A stretch of 16,799 bases of DNA from Burkholderia sp. Lineage in GTDB: Bacteria; Pseudomonadota; Gammaproteobacteria; Burkholderiales; Burkholderiaceae. The notes below the pieces were generated by a model, which worked only from the letters and a program-made list of their open reading frames with translations, was not told the origin of the DNA and did no database searches. The DNA is taken from assembly GCA_028292565.1 (NCBI GenBank), contig JAQGMD010000381.1, positions 1 through 16,799 of the forward strand, in the 5' to 3' direction. The stretch's first letter is position 1. The number at the start of each line of letters is the position of its first letter. Positions 8,524-15,586 of the stretch are shown here, one piece after another. A program made the translations under genes and the position numbers.

Positions 8524-9657
8524 ATGATTTTTCAGCGCGCTCTACGACGCGAATTGGTAAGTACCGCCGGCGCCGTCTTCACCACGCTTTTTACCGTCAC
8601 CATCACGGTGATGCTGATCAAAATTCTCGGGCAGGCAGCAGGTGGCAAGGTCGCATCGCGAGACGTGATTGCATTGATCGGTTTTGCCGCGCTCAATCTG
8701 CTTCCTATCATTTTGATTTTGACCAGCTTCATTTCGGTTCTGCTGGTCGTCACGCGCAGTTACCAGGATTCTGAAATGGTGGTCTGGTTTGCCTCCGGCC
8801 TCAGCCTGTCGCGATGGATCAAGCCGGTAATGTCATTCGGCCTGCCTATCGTGGCGTTGACCGCCGCGCTGGCCTTTTTTGTAACGCCATGGGCCAACCG
8901 GCAAAGCGCCGAGTTCACGGAGCGTTTCGAAAAGCGTGAAGACATAGCCAGGGTCTCGCCCGGCAAATTCCAGGAGTCCTCCTCCTCGGACCGCGTCTTT
9001 TTTGTCGAAGGGGTCACCGGCGACGCGACCAAAGTGAAAAACGTCTTTGTCAGCACGATGCAAGAAGGAAACAACAGCGTGGTCGTCGCAAGAGAGGGCA
9101 CGATCGAGGTGGACAAGTATGGCGACAAATTCCTGGTGATGAGCGAGGGCCGCCGCTACGACGGCGTAGCCAAAGAGAGCGAAGTCCGCATCATGGAGTT
9201 CGATCGCTACGGCGTGCTGGTAACACGCCAGTCCGAGACAGTCGTGGGCAACAAATCGGCTCGTTCGCTGACCACCGAAGCGCTGCTGGCCAATCGAAAC
9301 AATTTCAACATGGCCGAGCTGTTATGGCGCGCCTCGTTGCCGCTGATGGCATTGTTGCTGATGTTGCTCGCCATTCCGCTCGGCTTCGTGAACCCGCGCG
9401 GCGGGCGATCGGCGAATCTGCTGATTGCGTTGCTGGTGTTTGTTTTTTACAGCAATATGGTGAGCGTGTTCCAGGCGGCGGTGGTGCAGGGGCGGCTCCC
9501 GGTGTGGGTTGCTTGGTGGCCGATACACCTGCTGGCGATACTGACGGTCCTGCTGCTGTTTTCCTGGCGGCTCATGGTGAATAGTCCTTACCACCCGGCG
9601 ACTGCCTGGGGGGCGTTCAAACGGGAATGGCTGTTCAGGAAGGCGGGTGTGCAATGA
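8524..9657 (+). CDS. lptF: LPS export ABC transporter permease LptF
   Basis: This is one of the two inner-membrane permeases of the LptB2FG transporter, which extracts lipopolysaccharide from the inner membrane and passes it to LptC/LptA. The protein is 377 aa, typical of the YjgP/YjgQ family, and starts MIFQRALRREL. Three membrane segments are visible at about residues 13-35, 51-76 and 100-120. A periplasmic beta-jellyroll domain follows (about 125-260), then three more segments at about 268-288, 298-320 and 328-350. The start ATG at 8524 has only a weak AGG 10 bp upstream. The stop overlaps lptG by 4 bp. The divergent pepA neighbour and the following lptG support LptF rather than LptG. Confidence 0.92.
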   Translation: MIFQRALRRELVSTAGAVFTTLFTVTITVMLIKILGQAAGGKVASRDVIALIGFAALNLLPIILILTSFISVLLVVTRSYQDSEMVVWFASGLSLSRWIKPVMSFGLPIVALTAALAFFVTPWANRQSAEFTERFEKREDIARVSPGKFQESSSSDRVFFVEGVTGDATKVKNVFVSTMQEGNNSVVVAREGTIEVDKYGDKFLVMSEGRRYDGVAKESEVRIMEFDRYGVLVTRQSETVVGNKSARSLTTEALLANRNNFNMAELLWRASLPLMALLLMLLAIPLGFVNPRGGRSANLLIALLVFVFYSNMVSVFQAAVVQGRLPVWVAWWPIHLLAILTVLLLFSWRLMVNSPYHPATAWGAFKREWLFRKAGVQ

Positions 9658-10781
9658 AGGTGCTGGAGCGATATATCGCCACCCAGGTCGTGGGCGCGGT
9701 ACTGTTCGTACTGGTGGCGTTCCTGGCCCTGTTCGCGTTCTTCGACCTGATGGACGAGTTGCCATCGGTAGGGCGCGGCGGCTACGGCTTGCAGCATGCC
9801 TTTCTGTACGTCGTGCTGAGAATGCCCGGATACATCTATGACCTGCTCCCGATCGCGGCCCTGATCGGCACGATTTACACATTAGCTCAGCTTGCCGCGC
9901 GTTCCGAGTTCACCATCATGCGGGCGTCCAGCATGTCGACGGCCATGGCCGGCTGGATACTGGCGAAAATCGGGCTGGTCTTTGTGCTCATTACGTTTCT
10001 GTTCGGCGAAGTCATTGCGCCCGCGACCAGCGACATGGCTGAAAAGCTGAAGTTGCAGGCGCAAGGCAACTCGGCTTCACAGCAGTTCCGCTCTGGCTTA
10101 TGGACCAAGGATGTGATCAGGCAGAACGGCCTCACGGGCGATCCGATCGGCTCGCGTTTCGTCAACGTGCGCGAGGTACGGGTCGACGGTCAGTTGAAGA
10201 ATGTGAAACTGTATGAATTCGACCGGGAATTCAGGCTGACCGCGGTGATCACGGCGGCGCATGCGACCTACCAGGGAGCCAATACCTGGCGCCTGGCCGA
10301 TGTGTCGGAGACGCGCTTCGCCGCGGATAAACTCGACAACAATGCGGCGGTGTCGACGAAGAATCTGGCGAGCAAGGATTTCATGTCGGAGATTACGCCG
10401 GATATCCTCGGCGTCGTGTTTGCCGACCCGGACCGGATGTCGGCAAAGGACCTCGCGGCCTACACCAGGCATTTGGCGGAAAACAACCAGAACACCGAGC
10501 GCTATGAGATCGCCTTCTGGAAAAAAATCGTCTACCCGTTCGCCGTCCTGGTGATGATGGCGCTGGCGTTGCCTTTTGCGTACCTGCATTTCCGCGCCGG
10601 CGGCGTCAGCCTGAAAATTTTCATCGGCATCATGATCGGGGTAAGTTTTCAGCTGCTCAACCGGTTGTTCTCCCACATCGGCTTGTTGAATACCTGGCCG
10701 GCATTGAGTACGGCGGTCTTGCCGAGTGCGGTATTCCTGCTGATCGCAATTTCTGCGCTCCTTTGGGTGCAGAGGCATTAG
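9654..10781 (+). CDS. lptG: LPS export ABC transporter permease LptG
   Basis: This is the partner permease of LptF in the LptB2FG complex. The chosen start is the ATG at 9654, which overlaps the lptF stop as ATGA and follows AGGAAGG. It gives 375 aa beginning MKVLERYIATQVV. A longer reading from 9627 adds nine residues inside lptF. Family features are the N-terminal membrane segment (residues about 12-32), LLPIAALIGTIYTLAQLAARSEFTIMRASS covering segment 2 and the conserved cytoplasmic coupling region, and a periplasmic domain in the middle. The C-terminal segments include LVMMALALPFAYLHFRAGGVSLKIFIGI. Translational coupling would keep LptF and LptG in equal amounts. The cbiX-type gene starts only 10 bp downstream. 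Confidence 0.92.
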   Translation: MKVLERYIATQVVGAVLFVLVAFLALFAFFDLMDELPSVGRGGYGLQHAFLYVVLRMPGYIYDLLPIAALIGTIYTLAQLAARSEFTIMRASSMSTAMAGWILAKIGLVFVLITFLFGEVIAPATSDMAEKLKLQAQGNSASQQFRSGLWTKDVIRQNGLTGDPIGSRFVNVREVRVDGQLKNVKLYEFDREFRLTAVITAAHATYQGANTWRLADVSETRFAADKLDNNAAVSTKNLASKDFMSEITPDILGVVFADPDRMSAKDLAAYTRHLAENNQNTERYEIAFWKKIVYPFAVLVMMALALPFAYLHFRAGGVSLKIFIGIMIGVSFQLLNRLFSHIGLLNTWPALSTAVLPSAVFLLIAISALLWVQRH

Positions 10782-10791
10782 GGAGGTGGTC

Positions 10792-11169
10792 ATGGCACGT
10801 GCTCTCGTCCTGTTTGCGCATGGTGCCCGTGATCCGCGCTGGGCGGCGCCGTTCCAGCGGCTGCAGCAGATACTCCAGGCGAAACTGCCGTAGGTAAATG
10901 TATCACTGTCGTTTCTTGAGCTGATGAAGCCGACGTTGCCGGTACTGTTGCCGCAATTGATGGAGGCCGGATGCAATGACGTGACCGTAGTGCCGGTGTT
11001 CTTCGGTCAGGGCGGGCATGTGTTGCGCGACTTGCCGGCTTTGGCGGCGCAGCTGCGGCAAGAACATTCCGGATTGAATCTGAAGGTCGCCATGGCGGTT
11101 GGTGAAAATGAGGATGTGCTTAACGCGATCGCTCAGTATTGTATTGAGAGCCTGAACCGGGAAGGGTAG
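10792..11169 (+). pseudogene. cbiX: CbiX/SirB-type sirohydrochlorin chelatase interrupted by an amber codon
   Basis: Read from the ATG at 10792, with GGGAGG upstream, the frame gives MARALVLFAHGARDPRWAAPF and stops at TAG, codon 34 (10891-10893). The same frame then continues as VNVSLSFLELMKPTLPVLLPQL and on through VVPVFFGQGGHVLRDLPAL to a TAG at 11167-11169. Including the amber position it is 125 codons before the final stop, the size of the short CbiX class that inserts metal into sirohydrochlorin. Both expected active-site histidines are present, His10 before the stop and His76 (GGHV) after it. The frame is intact, so a single base change such as CAG to TAG would explain it. Reinitiation at the ATG at 10924 would give 81 aa without His10. 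Alternatives are amber readthrough or a sequencing error. Confidence 0.8.
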
Positions 11170-11170
11170 A

Positions 11171-11198
11171 TTGGGATGCCAATCCCAACGTGCGGGAC
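11171..11198. repeat. Hairpin repeat, copy 1 (TTGGGAT...ATCCCAACGTG)
   Basis: TTGGGAT (11171-11177) pairs with ATCCCAA (11182-11188) around a 4-nt loop and is followed by CGTGCGGGAC. The same layout recurs at 11295-11324. It starts one base after the final stop of the cbiX reading frame. It looks like a small REP-type extragenic palindrome at the convergent junction with the SUMT gene. Confidence 0.6.
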
Positions 11199-11255
11199 TT
11201 CATACGGCCGACGGCTTATCCAGGTGGTGGTGTGTGGGGAATTGATTTCAATATG

Positions 11256-11277
11256 CCGGCGGATTAAAAGCCGCCGG
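11256..11277. repeat. Short GC-rich hairpin
   Basis: A perfect 7-bp stem CCGGCGG (11256-11262) / CCGCCGG (11271-11277) has the 8-nt loop ATTAAAAG. It stands between the two copies of the TTGGGAT hairpin in the 191-bp gap 11170-11360. No T run follows. It may form part of a compound extragenic element. I see no gene in this gap. Confidence 0.45.
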
Positions 11278-11294
11278 ATGTGCAGAGTTCCGAA

Positions 11295-11324
11295 CGTTGG
11301 GATTACATCCCAACGTGTCGGACC
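11295..11324. repeat. Hairpin repeat, copy 2 (CGTTGGGAT...ATCCCAACG)
   Basis: A perfect 9-bp stem CGTTGGGAT (11295-11303) / ATCCCAACG (11307-11315) has a 3-nt loop and is followed by TGTCGGAC. The core and the downstream flank resemble copy 1 at 11171-11198 (AACGTG then C or T, then nearly CGGAC). Two copies within 130 bp at a convergent junction suggest a paired extragenic repeat. Confidence 0.6.
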
Positions 11325-11360
11325 ATAAGGCCACCGGCCTCCTTGCAGGATGAACCACCA

Positions 11361-12080
11361 TTAACCCCGCGGTGCCAGCGCCTCGCCTATCATCACCAGC
11401 ACCGGGCCATGGCATTCGGCCAAGCCCCGTTCCAGTTCGCTCAGCTTCAACCGCATGATGCGCTCATTGGCGCGGCTGCAGTTTTCAACCACGACCACCG
11501 GCAGTGACGGCGAACGTCCCTGGGCGAGCAGTTTCTGCGCCGTGGTGATCGCTTCCTTGCCGCCCATGTACTGGATCAGCGTATCGCAGTCGGGCAGGGT
11601 GGTTTGTTCCGGATGACCGGGGGCGGTGCTAGATGTGAAAAACGCGACGCTGCGGGCGATGCCGCGCTTGGTCAGCGGTTGCTTGCTGGACGCGGCAGCG
11701 GCACATGCGGCGGTAATGCCAGGGATGATGTCGACTTCGATGCCTTCCGCTTCCAGCGCGCGCAGTTCTTCATCCGCGCGTCCGAATAGCATCGGGTCGC
11801 CGCCTTTGAGACGCACAACTCGCTTGTATCTCTTCGCGCACTCGACGAGTTGCTGGTTGATTATTGTCTGTGCGGTAGAGCGTTGCCCCGAGCGCTTGCC
11901 GACGGAAACCTTGACGGCTTGCGGACACAATTCCAGCATCTCTTCGGTGACCAGCGCGTCGTGGAGCACCACGTCGGCCTGCGCGAGGATGCGCGCGCCG
12001 CGGACCGTGATCAGGTCGGCGGCGCCCGGTCCCGCGCCGAGCAGGTATACCTTGCCATGGGTAGGCGGTGATGACTGCAT
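11361..12080 (-). CDS. cobA: Uroporphyrinogen-III C-methyltransferase (SUMT), stand-alone
   Basis: This enzyme transfers two methyl groups from S-adenosylmethionine to uroporphyrinogen III, giving precorrin-2, the precursor of the siroheme that CysI needs. The chosen start is the ATG at 12080-12078, 8 bp after the cysN stop, giving 239 aa (MQSSPPTHGKVYLLGAGPG). A longer reading lies inside cysN. SUMT motifs are VYLLGAGPGAADLITVRG (SAM loop), VVRLKGGDPMLFGR, VDIIPGITAACAAAA and PLTKRG. It contains only the methyltransferase part of CysG, without the dehydrogenase/ferrochelatase domain, so those steps need other genes. It is the last gene of the cys operon. The ribosome binding site is weak, which suggests coupling to cysN. 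Confidence 0.93.
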   Translation of the reverse strand: MQSSPPTHGKVYLLGAGPGAADLITVRGARILAQADVVLHDALVTEEMLELCPQAVKVSVGKRSGQRSTAQTIINQQLVECAKRYKRVVRLKGGDPMLFGRADEELRALEAEGIEVDIIPGITAACAAAASSKQPLTKRGIARSVAFFTSSTAPGHPEQTTLPDCDTLIQYMGGKEAITTAQKLLAQGRSPSLPVVVVENCSRANERIMRLKLSELERGLAECHGPVLVMIGEALAPRG

Positions 12081-12088
12081 CGGTTGCT

Positions 12089-13414
12089 TCAAGCGATCCG
12101 GATCATTCCGGCGGCAACGGTTTGATGCGTCACTTCGTCGATCAGGATGAACGCGCCGGTGGAGCGGATCGCGTTGTATGCATCGGCCGCCAGCGGCTGT
12201 TGTACATTGAGCGACACGGTCGCGATATCGTTCAGCTTGAGCGCCTCTGCGGGACGGCGCTCTTGCGTATTGATGTCGAGCAGTGTGTCGATCTTCGTCA
12301 CGCGGGCAGCGACTTGCTTGGTGGTGTGCTTCAGCCAGTATTTGCGACGGATGTCGAGCGGTTCCTCCGACAGCCAGCATACATCGGCTTCGACCGTCTT
12401 CAGCAGCGTAGCCGGACTGTCAGCCGCAACCAGCATGTCGCCACGCGAGATGTCGCGGTACTCTTCGAGCAGCAGGGTGACGGACTGTCCAACCACCGCC
12501 GTATCCAGCGAACCGTCGAGCGTAACGATCTCCTTGACGGTGGCGGTCTGGCCGCTCGGCTGCACTACCAGCTTGTCGCCTTTACGAACCTTGCCTGCTT
12601 CGATGCGACCCATGTAGCCACGGAAGTCGTCGGCTGTATGCCCGCCATGGCGTGCCACCAGCTGCACCGGAAAGCGGAACGGCTCGTCATGCGATTCCTC
12701 GTACACGGAGAGCGACTCCAGCAGTTCGATCAGCGTCGGGCCCTGGTACCACGGCATCTTGTCGGTCTTCGCCACCACGTTGTCGCCGGCGAGGGCGGAC
12801 AGCGGGATCGGGCGGATGTCTTTCAGTCCGAGTTGCTGTGCGAATTTCTGGTATTCGCCGACGATGCGGTCATAAACCGTCTGGTCATAATTGACGAGGT
12901 CCATTTTGTTGACCGCAACGATCACGTGCTCAATGCGCAGCAGGTGCGCAATGGTTGAGTGACGCTTGGTCTGGGTCAGCAAGTCAACACTGCCGTCATC
13001 GCCGAGCTTCACTTTCGACACGTCGATCAGGATGATTACCGCGTCGGCAGTCGAGGCGCCAGTAACCATGTTGCGGGTGTACTGCTCATGGCCCGGCGTG
13101 TCGGCGATGATGAATTTACGTTTCGGCGTCGCGAAATAGCGATAGGCGACGTCGATCGTGATGCCTTGCTCACGTTCGGCTTCCAGGCCGTCCGTGAGGA
13201 GTGACAGGTCGATGGTGTCACCGACAGTGCGCTTGTGCCTGGCGCGCGAAATCGCGTCCAGTTGGTCGGCGAAAATGCCTTTGCTGTCGAACAGCAGGCG
13301 GCCGATCAGCGTGCTCTTGCCATCATCGACTGAGCCGGCGGTAATGAAGCGCAGCAAGCCTCGCTCTGTCGACACGGCGTTTGAGAGGCTTTTTTGGTCA
13401 GCTACGGCGTTCAT
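12089..13414 (-). CDS. cysN: Sulfate adenylyltransferase subunit 1 (GTPase)
   Basis: This is the regulatory GTPase subunit of ATP sulfurylase, which with CysD makes adenosine 5'-phosphosulfate (APS) from sulfate and ATP. The protein is 441 aa with an EF-Tu-like fold. The P-loop AGSVDDGKST is at about residues 26-35, the G3 motif is DTPGHEQYTRNM and the G4 motif is NKMDL. The C-terminal beta-barrel domains are complete. There is no fused APS kinase (CysC) domain after the barrel. The start overlaps the cysD stop by one base (TGATG), with AGAAGGA upstream. It is cytoplasmic and part of the minus-strand cys operon. Confidence 0.94.
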   Translation of the reverse strand: MNAVADQKSLSNAVSTERGLLRFITAGSVDDGKSTLIGRLLFDSKGIFADQLDAISRARHKRTVGDTIDLSLLTDGLEAEREQGITIDVAYRYFATPKRKFIIADTPGHEQYTRNMVTGASTADAVIILIDVSKVKLGDDGSVDLLTQTKRHSTIAHLLRIEHVIVAVNKMDLVNYDQTVYDRIVGEYQKFAQQLGLKDIRPIPLSALAGDNVVAKTDKMPWYQGPTLIELLESLSVYEESHDEPFRFPVQLVARHGGHTADDFRGYMGRIEAGKVRKGDKLVVQPSGQTATVKEIVTLDGSLDTAVVGQSVTLLLEEYRDISRGDMLVAADSPATLLKTVEADVCWLSEEPLDIRRKYWLKHTTKQVAARVTKIDTLLDINTQERRPAEALKLNDIATVSLNVQQPLAADAYNAIRSTGAFILIDEVTHQTVAAGMIRIA

Positions 13415-14349
13415 CAGAAATATCCTTCTTTCTTGCGTTTTTCCATCGATGCTTCCGATGTCTGGTCATCCATGCGCGTCGCGCCGCGCTCGGTGATCTG
13501 GGTCACGGCGGTTTCGGCGATGATTGCGTCTACCGTTGCGGCGTCCGAGGCAACCGGGCAGGTGCAGGAGATGTCGCCGACGGTGCGGAAACGCACCACG
13601 CGGGTTTCAACCGTCTCGCCTTCTTTTGCAGGCGTCAGGTTGGTCAGCGGCACCAGCAAGCCGTTGCGCGGAATCACTTGGCGCTCGTGCGCGAAGTAAA
13701 TCGGCGGCAGTTCGAGTTTTTCGCGGGCGATGTATTGCCAGACGTCCAGCTCGGTCCAGTTCGAAATCGGGAACACGCGCATGTTCTCGCCCGGATGGAC
13801 GCGGGTGTTATACAGGTCCCACAGTTCCGGACGCTGTGCTTTCGGATTCCATTGGCCGAACTCGTCACGGAAGGAGAAGATGCGTTCCTTCGCGCGCGCT
13901 TTTTCTTCATCGCGGCGGGCGCCGCCGATGCAGGCGTCGAACTTGTGTGCAGCGATGGTTTCCAGCAACGTCACCGCTTGCGCGGCGTTGCGTGAATCGG
14001 TCTGCGGGTTACGCAAACGCACCGTACCTCGCTTCATCGAGTCTTCGACCGAGCCGACGATCAGCTTCTCGCCCAGTTCGGCAACGCGCTTGTCGCGGAA
14101 GGTGATCACTTCCTGGAAGTTGTGGCCGGTGTCGATATGCACCAGCGGGAACGGGAATTTGCCGGGGCGGAAAGCCTTCTCCGCGATACGCAGCAGGACG
14201 ACCGAGTCCTTGCCGCCGGAGAAGAGCAGCGCCGGGTTGGAGCATTCCGCTGCAACCTCGCGCATGATGTGGATCGCTTCCGATTCCAGCCAATCCAGAT
14301 GCCGGTTGCTGGCCGTATCCAGGAATAATTTTTCGACTGCTGTATTCAT
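13414..14349 (-). CDS. cysD: Sulfate adenylyltransferase subunit 2
   Basis: This is the catalytic ATP-pyrophosphatase subunit of ATP sulfurylase, the partner of CysN. The chosen start is the ATG at 14349-14347, giving 311 aa (MNTAVEKLFLDTASNRHLDWLESEAIHIMREV), close to the known length of about 302. A longer reading from 14436 lies inside cysH. The PP-loop is LLFSGGKDSVVLLRIA with SGGKDS at residues 44-49. Further typical segments are VHIDTGHNFQEVI, GARRDEEKARAKERIFSFRD and FPISNWTELDVWQYI. It begins only 5 bp after the cysH stop and has no clear Shine-Dalgarno sequence, so translation probably depends on ribosomes finishing cysH. Confidence 0.94.
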   Translation of the reverse strand: MNTAVEKLFLDTASNRHLDWLESEAIHIMREVAAECSNPALLFSGGKDSVVLLRIAEKAFRPGKFPFPLVHIDTGHNFQEVITFRDKRVAELGEKLIVGSVEDSMKRGTVRLRNPQTDSRNAAQAVTLLETIAAHKFDACIGGARRDEEKARAKERIFSFRDEFGQWNPKAQRPELWDLYNTRVHPGENMRVFPISNWTELDVWQYIAREKLELPPIYFAHERQVIPRNGLLVPLTNLTPAKEGETVETRVVRFRTVGDISCTCPVASDAATVDAIIAETAVTQITERGATRMDDQTSEASMEKRKKEGYF

Positions 14350-14354
14350 AGTAT

Positions 14355-15068
14355 TTACGCTACCGATTTGATTCGTATGAGCTTGCCGTCCACAACATGC
14401 AGACCGCACTCTTTTGTCTCCGGGTTTTCCCACCACCAGCGTCCGGCGCGTACGTCTTCGCCGGGCTGGATCGCGCGGGTGCAGGGTTCACATCCGATCG
14501 ACGGATAGCCCTGGTCATGCAGCGGGTTGTACGGCACCTTGTTGCTGCGTATGTAATTCCACACATCCTCTTCCGACCAGTCGGTCAGGGGATTGAATTT
14601 GGTCATGCCGTGCGCTTCGTCATTCTCCTGCACGTCCAGGGTCGCGCGGGTCGCTGACTGCGCGCGCCGCTGGCCGGTGATCCAGGCCTTTTTGCCCGCG
14701 AGGGCGCGATTCAGCGGTTCCACTTTACGGATGCGGCAGCATTCCTTGCGCATATCGATGCTGTCGTAGAACGCGTTTAAACCATTGTTCTGCACATAGG
14801 CATCTACTGCCGAGGTCTCGGGTTTGAACAACTCGACTTCATAGCCGTAGGTTTCCCTGATCCGGTCGATCACGCCCAACGTTTCCTTGTGCAGCCGGCC
14901 GGTCTCAAGCGTGAAGATGCCGATTGGCAGCTTCGCCCGCAGTATCAGGTCGGTCAGCACCATGTCTTCCGCTGCCAGGCTGGAAGCGAATACCGCGGGC
15001 GTGAAGTCGCGCGCGATGCGCGCCAGCGTCGCCTGGGTATCCGTTACCAGCTTGTCATAGTCACTCAT
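14355..15068 (-). CDS. cysH: Assimilatory APS reductase (CysH family, iron-sulfur type)
   Basis: This enzyme reduces APS to sulfite and AMP using thioredoxin-type electrons. The start at 15068-15066 overlaps the upstream gene as ATGA, has GAGG about 8 bp upstream and gives 237 aa. Cysteines Cys110-Cys111 (KECCRIRK) and Cys193/Cys196 (GCEPC) form the CC...CxxC set that binds the [4Fe-4S] cluster of APS reductases. The C-terminal KECGLH carries the catalytic Cys221. Enterobacterial PAPS reductases lack the four cluster cysteines. The expected substrate is therefore APS, which fits the lack of APS kinase in this operon. Substrate choice is inferred from the motif. Confidence 0.93.
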   Translation of the reverse strand: MSDYDKLVTDTQATLARIARDFTPAVFASSLAAEDMVLTDLILRAKLPIGIFTLETGRLHKETLGVIDRIRETYGYEVELFKPETSAVDAYVQNNGLNAFYDSIDMRKECCRIRKVEPLNRALAGKKAWITGQRRAQSATRATLDVQENDEAHGMTKFNPLTDWSEEDVWNYIRSNKVPYNPLHDQGYPSIGCEPCTRAIQPGEDVRAGRWWWENPETKECGLHVVDGKLIRIKSVA

Positions 15069-15586
15069 GCAGATGCCTCGGAACGTTTCGCGCGACGGAA
15101 CAACGGATTCTTCTGGTCCCACGAGCTCTGGTAGGTCTCGGAAAAATCGGTCAGGCCTTTCAGCGCGTCGTGGATGTTCTTGTCTTCACGGACCGCAAAG
15201 GCGTCAAAGCCCACGCGGTGCATGTAAAACAACTGGTCGCGCAATACGTCGCCAACTGCGCGCAGCTCGCCGGTATAGCCGAGGCGGGAGCGCAGGTTGT
15301 AGGCGATCGAATAGCCGCGGCCATCCATGAATTTCGGGAAGTCGACCGCGATGACCTTGAAATTGTCCAGCTCGTCTTTGAGGTCTTCAGCGCGTTCGCT
15401 GCTGGCCAGCCAGACGCCGAGTTCGGCGCGGCCTTGCAGTTTGTCCTGCTGTGCCTTCCAGACGGTCAGCGGCACGATTACCTTGCCGGCGGGGACTTCA
15501 ACGCCTTCGGGCGTTTCGCCTTCTTTCAGGCGCAGTACGGTCCAGTCGTCCGCAACGACGGTTCTGTTCTTGATAATGTCACGCAT
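15065..15586 (-). CDS. DUF934 family protein of the sulfate assimilation operon
   Basis: The protein is 173 aa with no signal peptide, membrane segment or known catalytic motif. It matches what I know as the DUF934 family, which regularly sits between cysI and cysH in proteobacteria. The most conserved-looking part is MDGRGYSIAYNLRSRLGYTGELRAVGDVLRDQLFYMHRVGFDAF at about residues 88-130. Two ATGs are possible, at 15592 and 15586. The second is preferred because GGAGAGG ends 6 bp upstream of it. It overlaps cysI by 8 bp and cysH by 4 bp, so translation of the three is likely coupled. A role beside sulfite reductase, for example in electron delivery or assembly, is only a guess from position. 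Confidence 0.88.
   Translation of the reverse strand: MRDIIKNRTVVADDWTVLRLKEGETPEGVEVPAGKVIVPLTVWKAQQDKLQGRAELGVWLASSERAEDLKDELDNFKVIAVDFPKFMDGRGYSIAYNLRSRLGYTGELRAVGDVLRDQLFYMHRVGFDAFAVREDKNIHDALKGLTDFSETYQSSWDQKNPLFRRAKRSEASA

Noticed and set aside
10924..11169. An independent 81-residue protein starting inside cbiX
   Set aside because: The ATG at 10924 is simply Met45 of the chelatase frame. The product would lack His10 and the first beta strand, and no ribosome binding site precedes it.
12068..12958. A 296-codon plus-strand frame opposite cysN
   Set aside because: It is fully antisense to cysN with intact G motifs, has no ribosome binding site of note and its sequence resembles no family I know. 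It is a shadow of biased codon use.
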